Below, piece by piece: positions 7,646 through 15,661 of a stretch of 64,000 bases of DNA (positions are counted from its first letter, which is position 1; the number at the start of each line of letters is the position of its first letter). Below the pieces are notes generated by a model that did not search any database, had not been told where the DNA came from, and saw only the letters and a program-made list of their open reading frames with translations. Both the position numbers and the translations under genes were made by a program. Source of the stretch: DAXETY01 sp051155755 (GTDB lineage: Bacteria > Desulfobacterota > Desulfobacteria > Desulfobacterales > SG8-13); the NCBI GenBank assembly GCA_051155755.1, contig DAXETY010000002.1:1-64000 (forward strand), given 5' to 3'.

Positions 7646-8485
7646 CTACACTTTAGGGGCAATGACTGCAAATTCGCTCGATTTTCGATCATAGCGGGTT
7701 CCCGCGACGTCGGAATATCGCCTCTTAACGAAAAACCCAGCCTCTATTAACTCCCGCTCAAGATCCACGGGTGCAAAATATTGCAGCCAGTTGTAAACCT
7801 TTCGGGTGCGGTCCACCTCGATAATTGTGTACTTGTCCAGCGTAACCTTTTCTTCATCGTATTTGAAGGTATTTAGAAAGCCATAGTACTTGTTGGGTGA
7901 CCAAAATCCGTTGAGCTGGTTTACCTCATATGTCGCGACCTCTTTCTTTTGTTCAAATGCCGATAGGGAATACACATCCAGAAGGACAGAACCGGCCGGT
8001 TTGAGGATCCTGTGGAATTTGTTTAGCATCCCTTTTCTTTGTGCCGGGCTGAGGGCGCAAAAATCGCACATAATCATCAGCACGAGGTCGAATCGGTCCC
8101 CGGTTTCAAACTCAAGGTAATTCTGCTTCACGTAGCTGATTTTCAACTGCTCGCGGACTGCGACTTCCTTTGCGTACTCAATGGACCTACCCGAGAAATC
8201 AATGCCGGTCACAGCCGCTCCACGTTTTGCCAAAGGTACTGCGTACAATCCAGGGCCACAGCCAAAATCAGCTATTTTGACGTCCCTGCCGAGGTTGAAC
8301 TCAGATGCGATCCATCCAACAGATCGATTGATGAATCCCGCGTTTCGCGAAGAAACGTCGAGGGCCTCGTTGAGGTGGAACGAGAGCATCTGACTTGATG
8401 TGTGTTCATCGGTCCACAGATCGCTTGCGGTGTAAAATTGGAACGGTTCGGGCCGTTCGTTAATCTTCTCCAACTCTTCAAACAT
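7646..8485 (-). CDS. class I SAM-dependent methyltransferase
   Basis: A 279-residue methyltransferase. The SAM-binding glycine motif ADFGCGPGLYA is near residue 75, the acidic residue ending strand 2 is in GIDFSGRSI, and motif IV lies in DLVLMIMCDF. The C-terminal part (about 190-279) has no feature that reveals the substrate. It lies between two palindromic sites (7570-7631 and 8518-8583) in the accessory segment, in the same orientation as its neighbours. It could modify a small molecule; nothing in the sequence decides this. Confidence 0.8.
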   Translation of the reverse strand: MFEELEKINERPEPFQFYTASDLWTDEHTSSQMLSFHLNEALDVSSRNAGFINRSVGWIASEFNLGRDVKIADFGCGPGLYAVPLAKRGAAVTGIDFSGRSIEYAKEVAVREQLKISYVKQNYLEFETGDRFDLVLMIMCDFCALSPAQRKGMLNKFHRILKPAGSVLLDVYSLSAFEQKKEVATYEVNQLNGFWSPNKYYGFLNTFKYDEEKVTLDKYTIIEVDRTRKVYNWLQYFAPVDLERELIEAGFFVKRRYSDVAGTRYDRKSSEFAVIAPKV

Positions 8486-8517
8486 TCTCTCCCCTCATCT
8501 TATTTCACAGGACGCTG

Positions 8518-8583
8518 CAAATAACCGGCTGGCAAGAGAAGCAGAGCGAAGCGGCACGACTTTTGCCAGTCCGAGTTAATTTG
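8518..8583 (-). repeat. attC-like imperfect palindrome (site B)
   Basis: CAAATAAC-CGG-CTGGCAA (8518-8535) pairs with TTGCCAG-T-CCG-A-GTTAATTTG (8563-8583). Every unpaired base falls on one arm, as the extrahelical bases of integron attC sites do, and the ends carry AAC/GTT. It sits directly between the rsgA stop and the methyltransferase start. Confidence 0.5.
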
Positions 8584-8595
8584 ACTGGTCCGGTA

Positions 8596-9678
8596 CTATC
8601 TTCGATTTTTCTTGTGTTTCATTATCGTCTTACACATTTTCCCAAACTGTTTATCCTTCTGCTTCTTCTCAAGATATGACATTTCATTGAAAACAGATTC
8701 TTTGTTCATTTTTATATAATTTTGATATCTTTTCTCTGATAGTGTGCCGCTCTCCAGGGCGCTTAAAACAGCACATCCTTTTTCAGTAACATGTGTGCAA
8801 TCGCCAAACTGACATTGTTTTGAAAGTTCTATTATTTCATCAAATGTTTCATCAAGACCTGTATCGACCGAAAAGTTGCCCAGTTCCCTCATTCCCGGAG
8901 TGTCTATCACCATCGCTCCGTTCTCCAATTTTATCAATTGCCTATGCGTTGTGGCATGTCTTCCCTTGCCATCCTTTTCTCTGACTTTTTTTGTTTTAAA
9001 TACAGATTCGCCAAGGAGATTATTCAGCAAAGTGGTTTTGCCCACACCGGAAGATCCTAATAAGCAATAAGTCATTCCTGGATTCAGAAGGCCTTGCACA
9101 TTTTCAAAGTCCAATTGATTTTCATTACTAAATGAGTGTACATGTAAATGAGGCATTATTTTTTTTATCTCTCTGATTTTTTCTGAAACCTCCTCAGGAG
9201 GGAGAAGGTCACTTTTGCTTAATAGCACAATTGGCGTGATATTACTTTCGTAAATCATAACCAAGTATCGCTCAAGTCGTCTCAGATTAAAATCATCATC
9301 CAGAGCTTGGACAATAAATGCGACATCGATATTGGCGGCAATCAATTGAAAATCTATTTTCTTCCCTGGTGTCTTCCTTTTAAGAAGAGATTTTCTGGGC
9401 ATGATCCCGTGGATTATTGATAAAGTGTTTTCATCATAAAACCTTGCATATACCCAATCTCCAACTGCCGGATAATCAACAGGAGAAGTCGCGCTGAATA
9501 TTAATTTTCCGACCAACTCAGCGAAAACCTTTTTTTTACCGTTGGTTACCGTATAGCTATCTTTATGAACAGCAATTACCCTTGCGATCTCAAGTCCATA
9601 CAGGATTTCAGGGTCGGTAATGTCCTGAAACCATCTATCAAAACCAAGATCTACTATGTTATGCGTGATTTTATTCAT
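8596..9678 (-). CDS. rsgA: RsgA-type ribosome small-subunit GTPase
   Basis: A 360-residue circularly permuted GTPase. The motifs appear in the order G4 (LLSKSDL), G1 (GSSGVGKTTLLNN), G3 (DTPGMREL), after an N-terminal OB-fold. A zinc-binding segment follows, with CQFGDCTH and a further cysteine in KGCAV. Members hydrolyse GTP on the 30S subunit late in its maturation. This copy is AT-rich and sits in the cassette-like segment, so it is probably an acquired paralogue; the housekeeping copy would be elsewhere. The C-terminal tail is rich in lysine. Confidence 0.9.
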   Translation of the reverse strand: MNKITHNIVDLGFDRWFQDITDPEILYGLEIARVIAVHKDSYTVTNGKKKVFAELVGKLIFSATSPVDYPAVGDWVYARFYDENTLSIIHGIMPRKSLLKRKTPGKKIDFQLIAANIDVAFIVQALDDDFNLRRLERYLVMIYESNITPIVLLSKSDLLPPEEVSEKIREIKKIMPHLHVHSFSNENQLDFENVQGLLNPGMTYCLLGSSGVGKTTLLNNLLGESVFKTKKVREKDGKGRHATTHRQLIKLENGAMVIDTPGMRELGNFSVDTGLDETFDEIIELSKQCQFGDCTHVTEKGCAVLSALESGTLSEKRYQNYIKMNKESVFNEMSYLEKKQKDKQFGKMCKTIMKHKKNRR

Positions 9679-9691
9679 GTAATGATTTTAC

Positions 9692-9761
9692 ACTCAACGC
9701 GAAGCTCATAGGCAGCGACGGCCGAAGGCCACTGCTGTCCTTGTGAAGTGATAGGTTATGT
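9692..9761 (-). repeat. attC-like imperfect palindrome (site C)
   Basis: On the minus strand the right end is GTTGAGT, an exact match to the attC core GTTRRRY, with an AAC at the left end. Between them are pairing arms GGCAGCG/CGCTGCC with extra unpaired bases on one arm only, and a central GGCC-GAA-GGCC hairpin. It ends about 15 bases before the rsgA start codon, the normal place for a recombination site upstream of a cassette gene. Confidence 0.55.
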
Positions 9762-9859
9762 GCCTCCCCTTCCGTTGTCCCCAGTTGTTTTTATTTTTTC
9801 ACTCTCTACGCAGCAAGTCTTACCGACATTTTATCTTAAAAACCCAATCATTTAACGAG

Positions 9860-9970
9860 TCAAATCTTATCCTTTTTAGATTTCTTTTCTCTTTTCTCTT
9901 TACGTTTTTCTTTCAGCGTTTTTTCCGCTTTTTTCTTTTCTGTTTTTTGGGTGTCTCTTGCTTTAGACAT
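9860..9970 (-). CDS. very small lysine-rich protein
   Basis: A 36-residue ORF starting MSKARDTQKTEKKK and ending in a run of Lys/Glu/Arg. It is preceded by GGGGGAAAATAC, a good ribosome site. Small proteins of this composition and start recur in diverse bacteria as hypothetical genes; that is recollection, not a search. The opposite strand is also open here (9758-10033) but encodes a phenylalanine-rich translation with no ribosome site. It lies between an intron relic and attC-like site C. Confidence 0.6.
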   Translation of the reverse strand: MSKARDTQKTEKKKAEKTLKEKRKEKREKKSKKDKI

Positions 9971-10079
9971 GTATTTTCCCCCTGTTTTATTGAATTGGTC
10001 AATCACTTGAATTGTATTTCCATCACGCTCTGACTTGCAAGTGATCGGCGGTCAAAGTCAAAATGAGCGCAGCCGTCGC

Positions 10080-10195
10080 AGGAATGCCGATTACCCGGCA
10101 CCTCCTGCACAGTCCCGGACGTGCGGTTTTCCCGCATCGGGTTCCTTGGTTGCACTCGCACTCCCGACAGGGTCTTTCACCCTGTAGGATGCAGT
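10080..10195 (-). mobile_element. group II intron fragment (relic)
   Basis: Read on the minus strand, this stretch carries GTGCAACCAAGGAACCC, then a GATGCGG/CCGCACGTC hairpin with an AAAA loop (about 10113-10143 on the plus strand) and TGTGCAGGAGGTGCCGGG. This series is familiar from the RNA of bacterial group II introns, just before the maturase ORF. No maturase, domain V or intact 5' end is seen, so only a fragment remains. Group IIC introns often insert at attC sites, and an attC-like palindrome lies next to it. Confidence 0.55.
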
Positions 10196-10213
10196 GAGCT
10201 TTGCTCGGCGCCA

Positions 10214-10268
10214 GAACGCTGCGGCTGAGCGGCGCGCGGAAGGCGCGTCCGACTCCAGCCGCTGGTTC
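10214..10268 (-). repeat. attC-like imperfect palindrome (site A)
   Basis: GAAC-GCT-GCGGCT-GAG-CGG (10214-10232) pairs with CCG-A-CTC-C-AGCCGC-TG-GTTC at the right end. The two extrahelical bases (A, C) lie on the same arm as in the other sites, and a short unpaired central spacer separates the R and L boxes. The VTS-like loop is GC-rich. The site starts ten bases beyond the stop codon of the zinc-ribbon gene. Confidence 0.55.
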
Positions 10269-10276
10269 GCCCAGCG

Positions 10277-10642
10277 TTAGTAGTGATGCGCATGGATCAG
10301 GCCGGTATCCTTTAATTTTTCCAACAGGTCTTTTCGTTCGCTGGCCAAGACTTTTAGCCGACGTTTCTTGTATGGTTTCACTTTCGCTACCTCAAGTACG
10401 ATTTTGGAGAGTTCGGAAATCCTCGGATTTTCCGAAGACGCTAGTATTTTCAATCTTGAAAAATTCTTAGCCGATATATGCGACTGCTTCAAGAATCCGA
10501 AAATTTCATCCTCATTCTCGATGGATTCTCGTTCCTTCTTGGGCATCCGCGAACACTCATTACATATATGAAGACGATGACCTTTTCCGGAAAATTTTTC
10601 ATTTGCTTTCGTTCGTCCACAGATTTTGCAATAATGGCCCAC
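10277..10642 (-). CDS. zinc-ribbon protein, unknown function
   Basis: A 121-residue protein starting at GTG. Residues 5-29 hold CKICG and CNEC, four cysteines 18 residues apart, a zinc ribbon like those that open HNH-type or ribosome-associated small proteins. No HNH catalytic histidines follow, so a nuclease role is unlikely. The remainder is helical and basic. It is the first gene of the minus-strand cassette-like run, and its stop is followed at once by attC-like site A. Confidence 0.6.
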   Translation of the reverse strand: MGHYCKICGRTKANEKFSGKGHRLHICNECSRMPKKERESIENEDEIFGFLKQSHISAKNFSRLKILASSENPRISELSKIVLEVAKVKPYKKRRLKVLASERKDLLEKLKDTGLIHAHHY

Positions 10643-10768
10643 GTTCTACAACCTTGTTATAGGGCTCACAATTTTTCTAAAAATTTGTGTGCAGCAGTTT
10701 GACCAACCGCTGTACAATTTCGGATTTCCAATGAATTCCATCGCCGATTGTAATTTAACTTCCCAGTA

Positions 10769-11515
10769 TCACGGCCTGGAAAGGCCTCGAATCAGGGCCA
10801 GAACACTCTCGGCAAGCGCCTGGTGGTTATATCCGCCCTCCAAAATGGCAAAACAGCCGCCCTCATTGCGATCGGCGGTGGAGCGAACCCGGCGGCCGAT
10901 CTCTTCATAGTCTTCGGTGTAGAGAAGACCACCCCAATCGGCAGCGTGGTTGTCGAAGCCGGCGGAGATGCCGATCAAGTCGGCCCGGCAGTGTTTCAGG
11001 GCGTTTTCCACATCCTGAAGATAGAGCCTTCGGCTGTAAGCCTCGATATTGGTGATCTCGACCCAGTCGCGCTTGCCGAGAATGTTTACCGTGCCATCGC
11101 CGTAATGCAGATCGATGTCCAGGATGCAGGCGCTTTCGATTTTTTTCTGCCGGCGAAGCGTCTCCAGGGCCACGGCCATGTTGTTGAAATAACAAAATCC
11201 CCAGGCCGAGCCCGTCGAGGCATGATGTCCCGGCGGCCGGATCAGACCGAAACAGGGTTCGGACAGACCGATGCGGGCGGCCTGAAGGGCGCCGCCGGCC
11301 GCCAGCGCGGCGATCTCGTATACGCCACGGTTTTCGACCTGCTGGATATGCATCTCCGAGTGGACCGATGCCAGATACTGGCGCGGGGCCGGCACGGATT
11401 CAACAAATTCAACATACGGTTGAATGGTTTCGACGACTGCCTCCAGCCTTCCGGAGGCAGCGGCCGGATCTCCGGTGTAAACCTGATAAAAATCTTCGTG
11501 AAAAACCACTTTCAT
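10769..11515 (-). CDS. histone-deacetylase-fold amidohydrolase
   Basis: A 248-residue protein of the arginase/deacetylase superfamily (HDAC, acetoin utilisation AcuC, acetylpolyamine amidohydrolase). Visible motifs are RPPGHHAS (catalytic histidines), DIDLHYGDGT (zinc ligands Asp and His), GFDNHAADWGG (second metal Asp) and LEGGYN. All zinc ligands appear present, so an active deacylase is expected, with unknown substrate. It is shorter than the usual 300 or more residues. ATG at 11515 opens the domain; the longer frame is rejected. Confidence 0.85.
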   Translation of the reverse strand: MKVVFHEDFYQVYTGDPAAASGRLEAVVETIQPYVEFVESVPAPRQYLASVHSEMHIQQVENRGVYEIAALAAGGALQAARIGLSEPCFGLIRPPGHHASTGSAWGFCYFNNMAVALETLRRQKKIESACILDIDLHYGDGTVNILGKRDWVEITNIEAYSRRLYLQDVENALKHCRADLIGISAGFDNHAADWGGLLYTEDYEEIGRRVRSTADRNEGGCFAILEGGYNHQALAESVLALIRGLSRP

Positions 11516-12058
11516 AGAAAGTTTCTCTTTAGACCCTTCTGCGGACGCCCATCGAACCGCTCGAACCGGCGTGTTCCGGTTCAAGGTGGCAAAAACAACT
11601 GCAAATGACAAGAGATTTGACCATAAAAACCGGCTTGTGTTTATACGGTTTTACATCATTCCCCTATTTTAGAATTGATTTTCAGCATACGCAAAAATAT
11701 AGTGCTTGCCGAATCGGGAACGGATCATTTCCAACTCGCTTATGGTACCCATCGGACCTTGTCAACCGGCTCCATTCGGTTGAACTGCAATAATATCATT
11801 TTTTCACTAATCAGCGGCGGGTTTTTGAACAGCGAAACGCAATTCGGGATACCGATTGCTATGGTGTGCGACCGGGGGAAGGCCTCCGTGATTGCCACCG
11901 CCGGAAGCGGTGTTCCTGCCGGCAGGTGGTTCTCACACGGCGAGGGTTTCTCTCGTTCACCTCATACCCTGTCGCCCGGCATCGTCGCGGTTCTGAGCGG
12001 GTCAGTGAGGGTGTTGTGGTTGAACGCAGGGCAAATACGATCCGATTGGTACGATATT
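11516..12058. other. gap with no recognised gene
   Basis: About 540 bases between the deacetylase-fold gene and the 73-residue ORF. Open frames on the plus strand run through it without a convincing start or domain. I see no clear terminator, tRNA or repeat. Confidence 0.4.
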
Positions 12059-12280
12059 ATGTGGCAGTATTACTCGAAAATTGGAACCCTGGAAATCCGA
12101 CTCACGCCCGAAGGCCTCTATCAGCTGTCCATCGGCGAAGCCCGCATCGACAGTTACGAATCCGCGCACAAAGCCGCCGAAGCCGTGCATCTCGGCATTA
12201 CGGGTTACGAAGCCCTCGATCGGCTTTACCCGTGGGAGCTGCCCCATGGCCTTTATCAGTGGGAAACCGGCGAGCTGTGA
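12059..12280 (+). CDS. small hypothetical protein
   Basis: A 73-residue protein beginning MWQYYSKIGTLEIR. It has alternating strands, then a helix (SYESAHKAAEAVHLG) and a Trp/Tyr-rich end; the pattern resembles short orphan proteins in which a sampled value is followed by an AAEAV helix. The upstream frame is open much further, but only this segment has protein-like composition. No strong ribosome site is visible, which lowers confidence. Function unknown. Confidence 0.45.
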   Translation: MWQYYSKIGTLEIRLTPEGLYQLSIGEARIDSYESAHKAAEAVHLGITGYEALDRLYPWELPHGLYQWETGEL

Positions 12281-12307
12281 GCGGTGACGCCAAATCCAAA
12301 TGATCCG

Positions 12308-12925
12308 TTAAACTCGATGGGCTTCGTAGGGCACGGTATAGTGGGCGTGCTTTTTATACAGTTTGTGCCGGTAGATGAGCAGTTCCCCATAGCAACGCGC
12401 CAGGGCATCCTCCTTGGATTCAGACGGTTTTGGCCGGAATTTGTCACCCCATAATACCGGTCTGGGGCAGCGGATATAGCGCGCGAGCATTTCCAAGTGA
12501 TATGCCGACGATGCCGCCAGATAAATGATGCAGGAGTGCCGACCCAGCCGGTTCATCAGAGCATCGCCCGCATACGGTGCCGAACCGGTGGTGTCGATAA
12601 CGATCTTCTCGCCGGGCGCCGCCTTTGCAAGACGTTCGACAAACTCATGGAGCACCTGAATTTCCAGTGACAGGTAGGTTTTTTCCCGGCTTGTGTACTG
12701 CGGGTCGTCCGGAAATCCCATCCATTTGCCGAGGTCTGCAATCTTTCCATTTCCACCGAGCCGTTGCAGTCGGTCGGCAATTGCATCATCACAGCAAAGT
12801 CGCTTGTATCCGTAATTTTCCAGCTCCTTTGACCAGTGAGATTTTCCCAGACCCGACATGCCGATCAAGGTAATTTTCGGATACCTTCCGATGAACATGT
12901 CTAAAAACGTATGGGTTATCGGCAT
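12308..12925 (-). CDS. P-loop kinase of shikimate/nucleotide-kinase type
   Basis: About 205 residues. A Walker A motif, GMSGLGKS, follows a short strand (ITLI), as in shikimate kinase and adenylate-kinase-like small P-loop kinases. An acidic pair occurs at CCDDAIADRL, and IVIDTTGS is a likely second strand with a catalytic acid. The C-terminal part (ARYIRCPRPVLWGD onwards) is not familiar. No pathway context helps: ComM lies divergently upstream. The start may be at 12925 or at 12958; neither has a strong ribosome site. Confidence 0.6.
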   Translation of the reverse strand: MPITHTFLDMFIGRYPKITLIGMSGLGKSHWSKELENYGYKRLCCDDAIADRLQRLGGNGKIADLGKWMGFPDDPQYTSREKTYLSLEIQVLHEFVERLAKAAPGEKIVIDTTGSAPYAGDALMNRLGRHSCIIYLAASSAYHLEMLARYIRCPRPVLWGDKFRPKPSESKEDALARCYGELLIYRHKLYKKHAHYTVPYEAHRV

Positions 12926-13183
12926 CGCAAACATCTCAATCGTTGCAACGGCATTCACGGATTCACTGTAAAGGGAAAACAGCGATTTTCAAAGATCCGC
13001 AAAAGTTCCGCGGGCTCGATGCTGCCGGTTTTTTAGGCCAATTACCGGTTGATCCCGAACGAATGGATGTGGTAGCCATCCAAGGGCGCCGGAAAATGGC
13101 ATGTGATTCTTATATAGCAGACGCTCGGATTCGCGTACAGGCCCGATCTCGAACAGATTCGTCTACCACACGGAGGAGATTTC

Positions 13184-14719
13184 TTGCTCGCCAAGGTGCT
13201 CAGCAGTACCGTCATCGGAATTGACGGCCATCTGGTGGAAGTCGAGGTGTACATCGTACATGGTCTGCCCAGACTGACCATCGTGGGTCTGCCCGAGGCC
13301 GCAGTCAAAGAGAGCAAGGACCGGGTCCGATCGGCGATCAAAAACAGCGGCTACAGTTTCCCGGCGGATCGCATCACCGTGAATCTGGCCCCGGCCAGCA
13401 TCAAGAAAACCGGCACCGGGTTCGATCTGCCCATTGCCCTGGGTGTGCTGGCGGCCACCGGCGTGGTGCCGCCGGAGCGACTGGCCAATTTCCTGGTGAT
13501 GGGCGAACTTTCACTGGACGGGCGCATCAAGCCGGTCAGCGGGACGCTGCCAATGGCACTGGCCGCCCGGCAGGCCGGATACGACGCGGTGGTGGTGGCG
13601 GCCGAAAACGCCCGTGAGGCCTCGGTGGTCAGCGATATCGAGGTGATCCCGGTCCGGCAGCTGTCCGAGTTGGTGAAGTATCTGCGCGGCGCGGTGACCC
13701 TGGAGCCGTTGGCCACCGACGTCGAGGCGCTGTTTCTCGAGAACGACCGGTCCCAGCCGGACTTTGCCGACGTCATGGGCCAGACGCACGTCAAACGCGC
13801 CCTGGAGGTGGCCGCCGCCGGAGGTCACAATCTGTTGATGATCGGTCCGCCCGGTTCGGGCAAGACCATGCTGGCCCGGCGCCTGCCTTCCATCCTGCCG
13901 CCCCTGACATTCGCCGAGGCCATCGAAACCACCAAAATCTTCAGTGTGGTGGGCCTTCTCGACAGGGACCAGGCCCTGATCACCCGGCGTCCGTTTCGGG
14001 CGCCGCACCACACCATTTCCGATGCCGGGTTGATCGGCGGCGGTCACGTGCCGCGCCCTGGTGAGGTGAGCCTGGCACACAACGGCGTGCTGTTTCTCGA
14101 CGAGTTGCCTGAATTTCAAAAACACGTGCTGGAAGTCATGCGCCAGCCCCTGGAAGACCTGCAGGTGACCATCGCACGCGCGGCGCTCTCCATTACCTAT
14201 CCGGCCAGTTTCATGCTGGTGGCGGCCATGAACCCCTGCCCGTGCGGTTATTTGTCCGATGTCCAGCACGAGTGCCGCTGCAGCCGGTCCCAGGTCCAGC
14301 GCTATCATTCCCGGATCTCCGGACCACTGCTGGACCGCATAGATATTCACGTCGAGGTGCCCGCCGTGCCCTACCGCGACCTGCAGGCAACATCGTCCGC
14401 CGAGCCGTCCGAGACGGTCAAGCAGCGAGTGACCGCCGCACGCCGGCGGCAGTCGGACCGGTTTCGCCGTGCGCGCATCCACAACAACGCCCAGATGGAC
14501 AGCCGGCAGCTTCGCAAACACGCCGCCGTGGATGCCGAAGGCCGCCGCCTGCTGGAGGCGGCCGTCCATCAGCTGGGCCTGTCGGCGCGGGCCTACAATC
14601 GCATTTTGAAAATCGCGCGCACCATCGCCGACCTGGCGGCGTCCGCAGAAATCACACCCGAACACGTGGCCGAGGCCATCCAGTACCGCAGCCTGGATCG
14701 CCGCCCACCGCATGTTTAA
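13184..14719 (+). CDS. comM: YifB/ComM family Mg-chelatase-like AAA+ ATPase
   Basis: A 511-residue protein of full family length. The N-terminal ChlI/Lon-protease-like domain covers about 1-170, the AAA+ module has Walker A GPPGSGKTM at 221-229 and Walker B LFLDELPEF, and a Mg-chelatase C-terminal domain ends the protein. A zinc-finger-like CPCG...CRC segment lies between. ComM is a hexameric helicase that drives branch migration during natural transformation. Translation starts at TTG, fixed by GGAGGAGA at 13172-13179 and by the conserved beginning of the family. Confidence 0.92.
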   Translation: MLAKVLSSTVIGIDGHLVEVEVYIVHGLPRLTIVGLPEAAVKESKDRVRSAIKNSGYSFPADRITVNLAPASIKKTGTGFDLPIALGVLAATGVVPPERLANFLVMGELSLDGRIKPVSGTLPMALAARQAGYDAVVVAAENAREASVVSDIEVIPVRQLSELVKYLRGAVTLEPLATDVEALFLENDRSQPDFADVMGQTHVKRALEVAAAGGHNLLMIGPPGSGKTMLARRLPSILPPLTFAEAIETTKIFSVVGLLDRDQALITRRPFRAPHHTISDAGLIGGGHVPRPGEVSLAHNGVLFLDELPEFQKHVLEVMRQPLEDLQVTIARAALSITYPASFMLVAAMNPCPCGYLSDVQHECRCSRSQVQRYHSRISGPLLDRIDIHVEVPAVPYRDLQATSSAEPSETVKQRVTAARRRQSDRFRRARIHNNAQMDSRQLRKHAAVDAEGRRLLEAAVHQLGLSARAYNRILKIARTIADLAASAEITPEHVAEAIQYRSLDRRPPHV

Positions 14720-14796
14720 TCTTTTTCGTTTTCAATGCCGGGCTCGGGTCGAAAAACCAATTGAGCAGCCAGGCGGCCTGCTTTGCGTGTCGCCGA

Positions 14797-15648
14797 CTAT
14801 TCCCGGATCATTTTCTGCAATCGGGCGAAGGCCTCATCGGGCATCTTGAAGCTGTGTTCGGCCGCCGGAAAGACGGCATCGCGGACTTCGCTTTTGTAGG
14901 TCTGCAGGGCCGCAAGGATCTCGGATCGGATATTGGCATACTGCTTGACGAACCTGGGAACGAAGCGGTCGAACAGGCCGATGAGATCGTGGATGACCAG
15001 CACCTGACCGTCCACGTCGGCTCCGGCCCCGATGCCGATGACCGGTACCGTCACGGCCTCGGCCACCAGCTTTCCCAGCGGCGCCGGCACGGCTTCCAGA
15101 ATGATGGAAAACACCCCGGCCTGTTCCAGTGCGCGGGCGTCATCGATGATCTGTTTGGCGGCGGCCGCGTCACGCCCCTGTATTTTAAATCCGCCCAGGG
15201 CGCTGGCCGTCTGCGGTGTCAATCCGATGTGTCCCTGAACCGGGATGCCGGCTTTGACGATGGCCGCCACCGTGGGCGCGAAATCGCTGCCGCCTTCCAG
15301 CTTGACCGCATCACAGCCGCCTTCCTTCATCAGCCGCCCGGCGTTGGCAATCGCCTCGGGAACGGTGATATTATAGCTCATAAAGGGCATGTCGCCGATT
15401 ACCAGCGGGCGGCGACAACCCCGGACCACGGCCTGAATGTGGTGAATCATCTGCTCCAGGGTCACCGCCACGGTTCCATCGAGGCCCAGGACCACCATGC
15501 CCAGCGAATCGCCCACCAGCACGATGTCCATGCCGGCTTCATCGGCCAGCAGGCCGAAGGGATAGTCATAGGCGGTCATCATCACCAGTTTGCGGCCGTC
15601 CTTTTTGGCCTGTTCAATGTCCAGCACGCTGACTTTAAGTTGGCTCAT
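14797..15648 (-). CDS. panB: 3-methyl-2-oxobutanoate hydroxymethyltransferase
   Basis: A 283-residue enzyme that makes ketopantoate from 2-oxoisovalerate and 5,10-methylene-THF, the first step of pantothenate synthesis. Family motifs include MMTAYDYPFG, VGDSLGMVVLG, VKLEGG and HIGLTPQ. ATG at 15648 has GGAGA ten bases upstream. It lies 13 bases after panE in the same orientation, so the two committed pantoate enzymes form an operon. Confidence 0.95.
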   Translation of the reverse strand: MSQLKVSVLDIEQAKKDGRKLVMMTAYDYPFGLLADEAGMDIVLVGDSLGMVVLGLDGTVAVTLEQMIHHIQAVVRGCRRPLVIGDMPFMSYNITVPEAIANAGRLMKEGGCDAVKLEGGSDFAPTVAAIVKAGIPVQGHIGLTPQTASALGGFKIQGRDAAAAKQIIDDARALEQAGVFSIILEAVPAPLGKLVAEAVTVPVIGIGAGADVDGQVLVIHDLIGLFDRFVPRFVKQYANIRSEILAALQTYKSEVRDAVFPAAEHSFKMPDEAFARLQKMIRE

Positions 15649-15661
15649 CGGATCGATCTCC

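Noticed and set aside
8596..9678. RsgA as the housekeeping copy
   Set aside because: Its AT-rich codon use and position among attC-like sites suggest an acquired paralogue; cannot be settled without the rest of the genome.
9758..10033. 91-codon plus-strand ORF rich in Phe and Leu
   Set aside because: It is the complement of the lysine-rich 36-codon gene, without a ribosome site.
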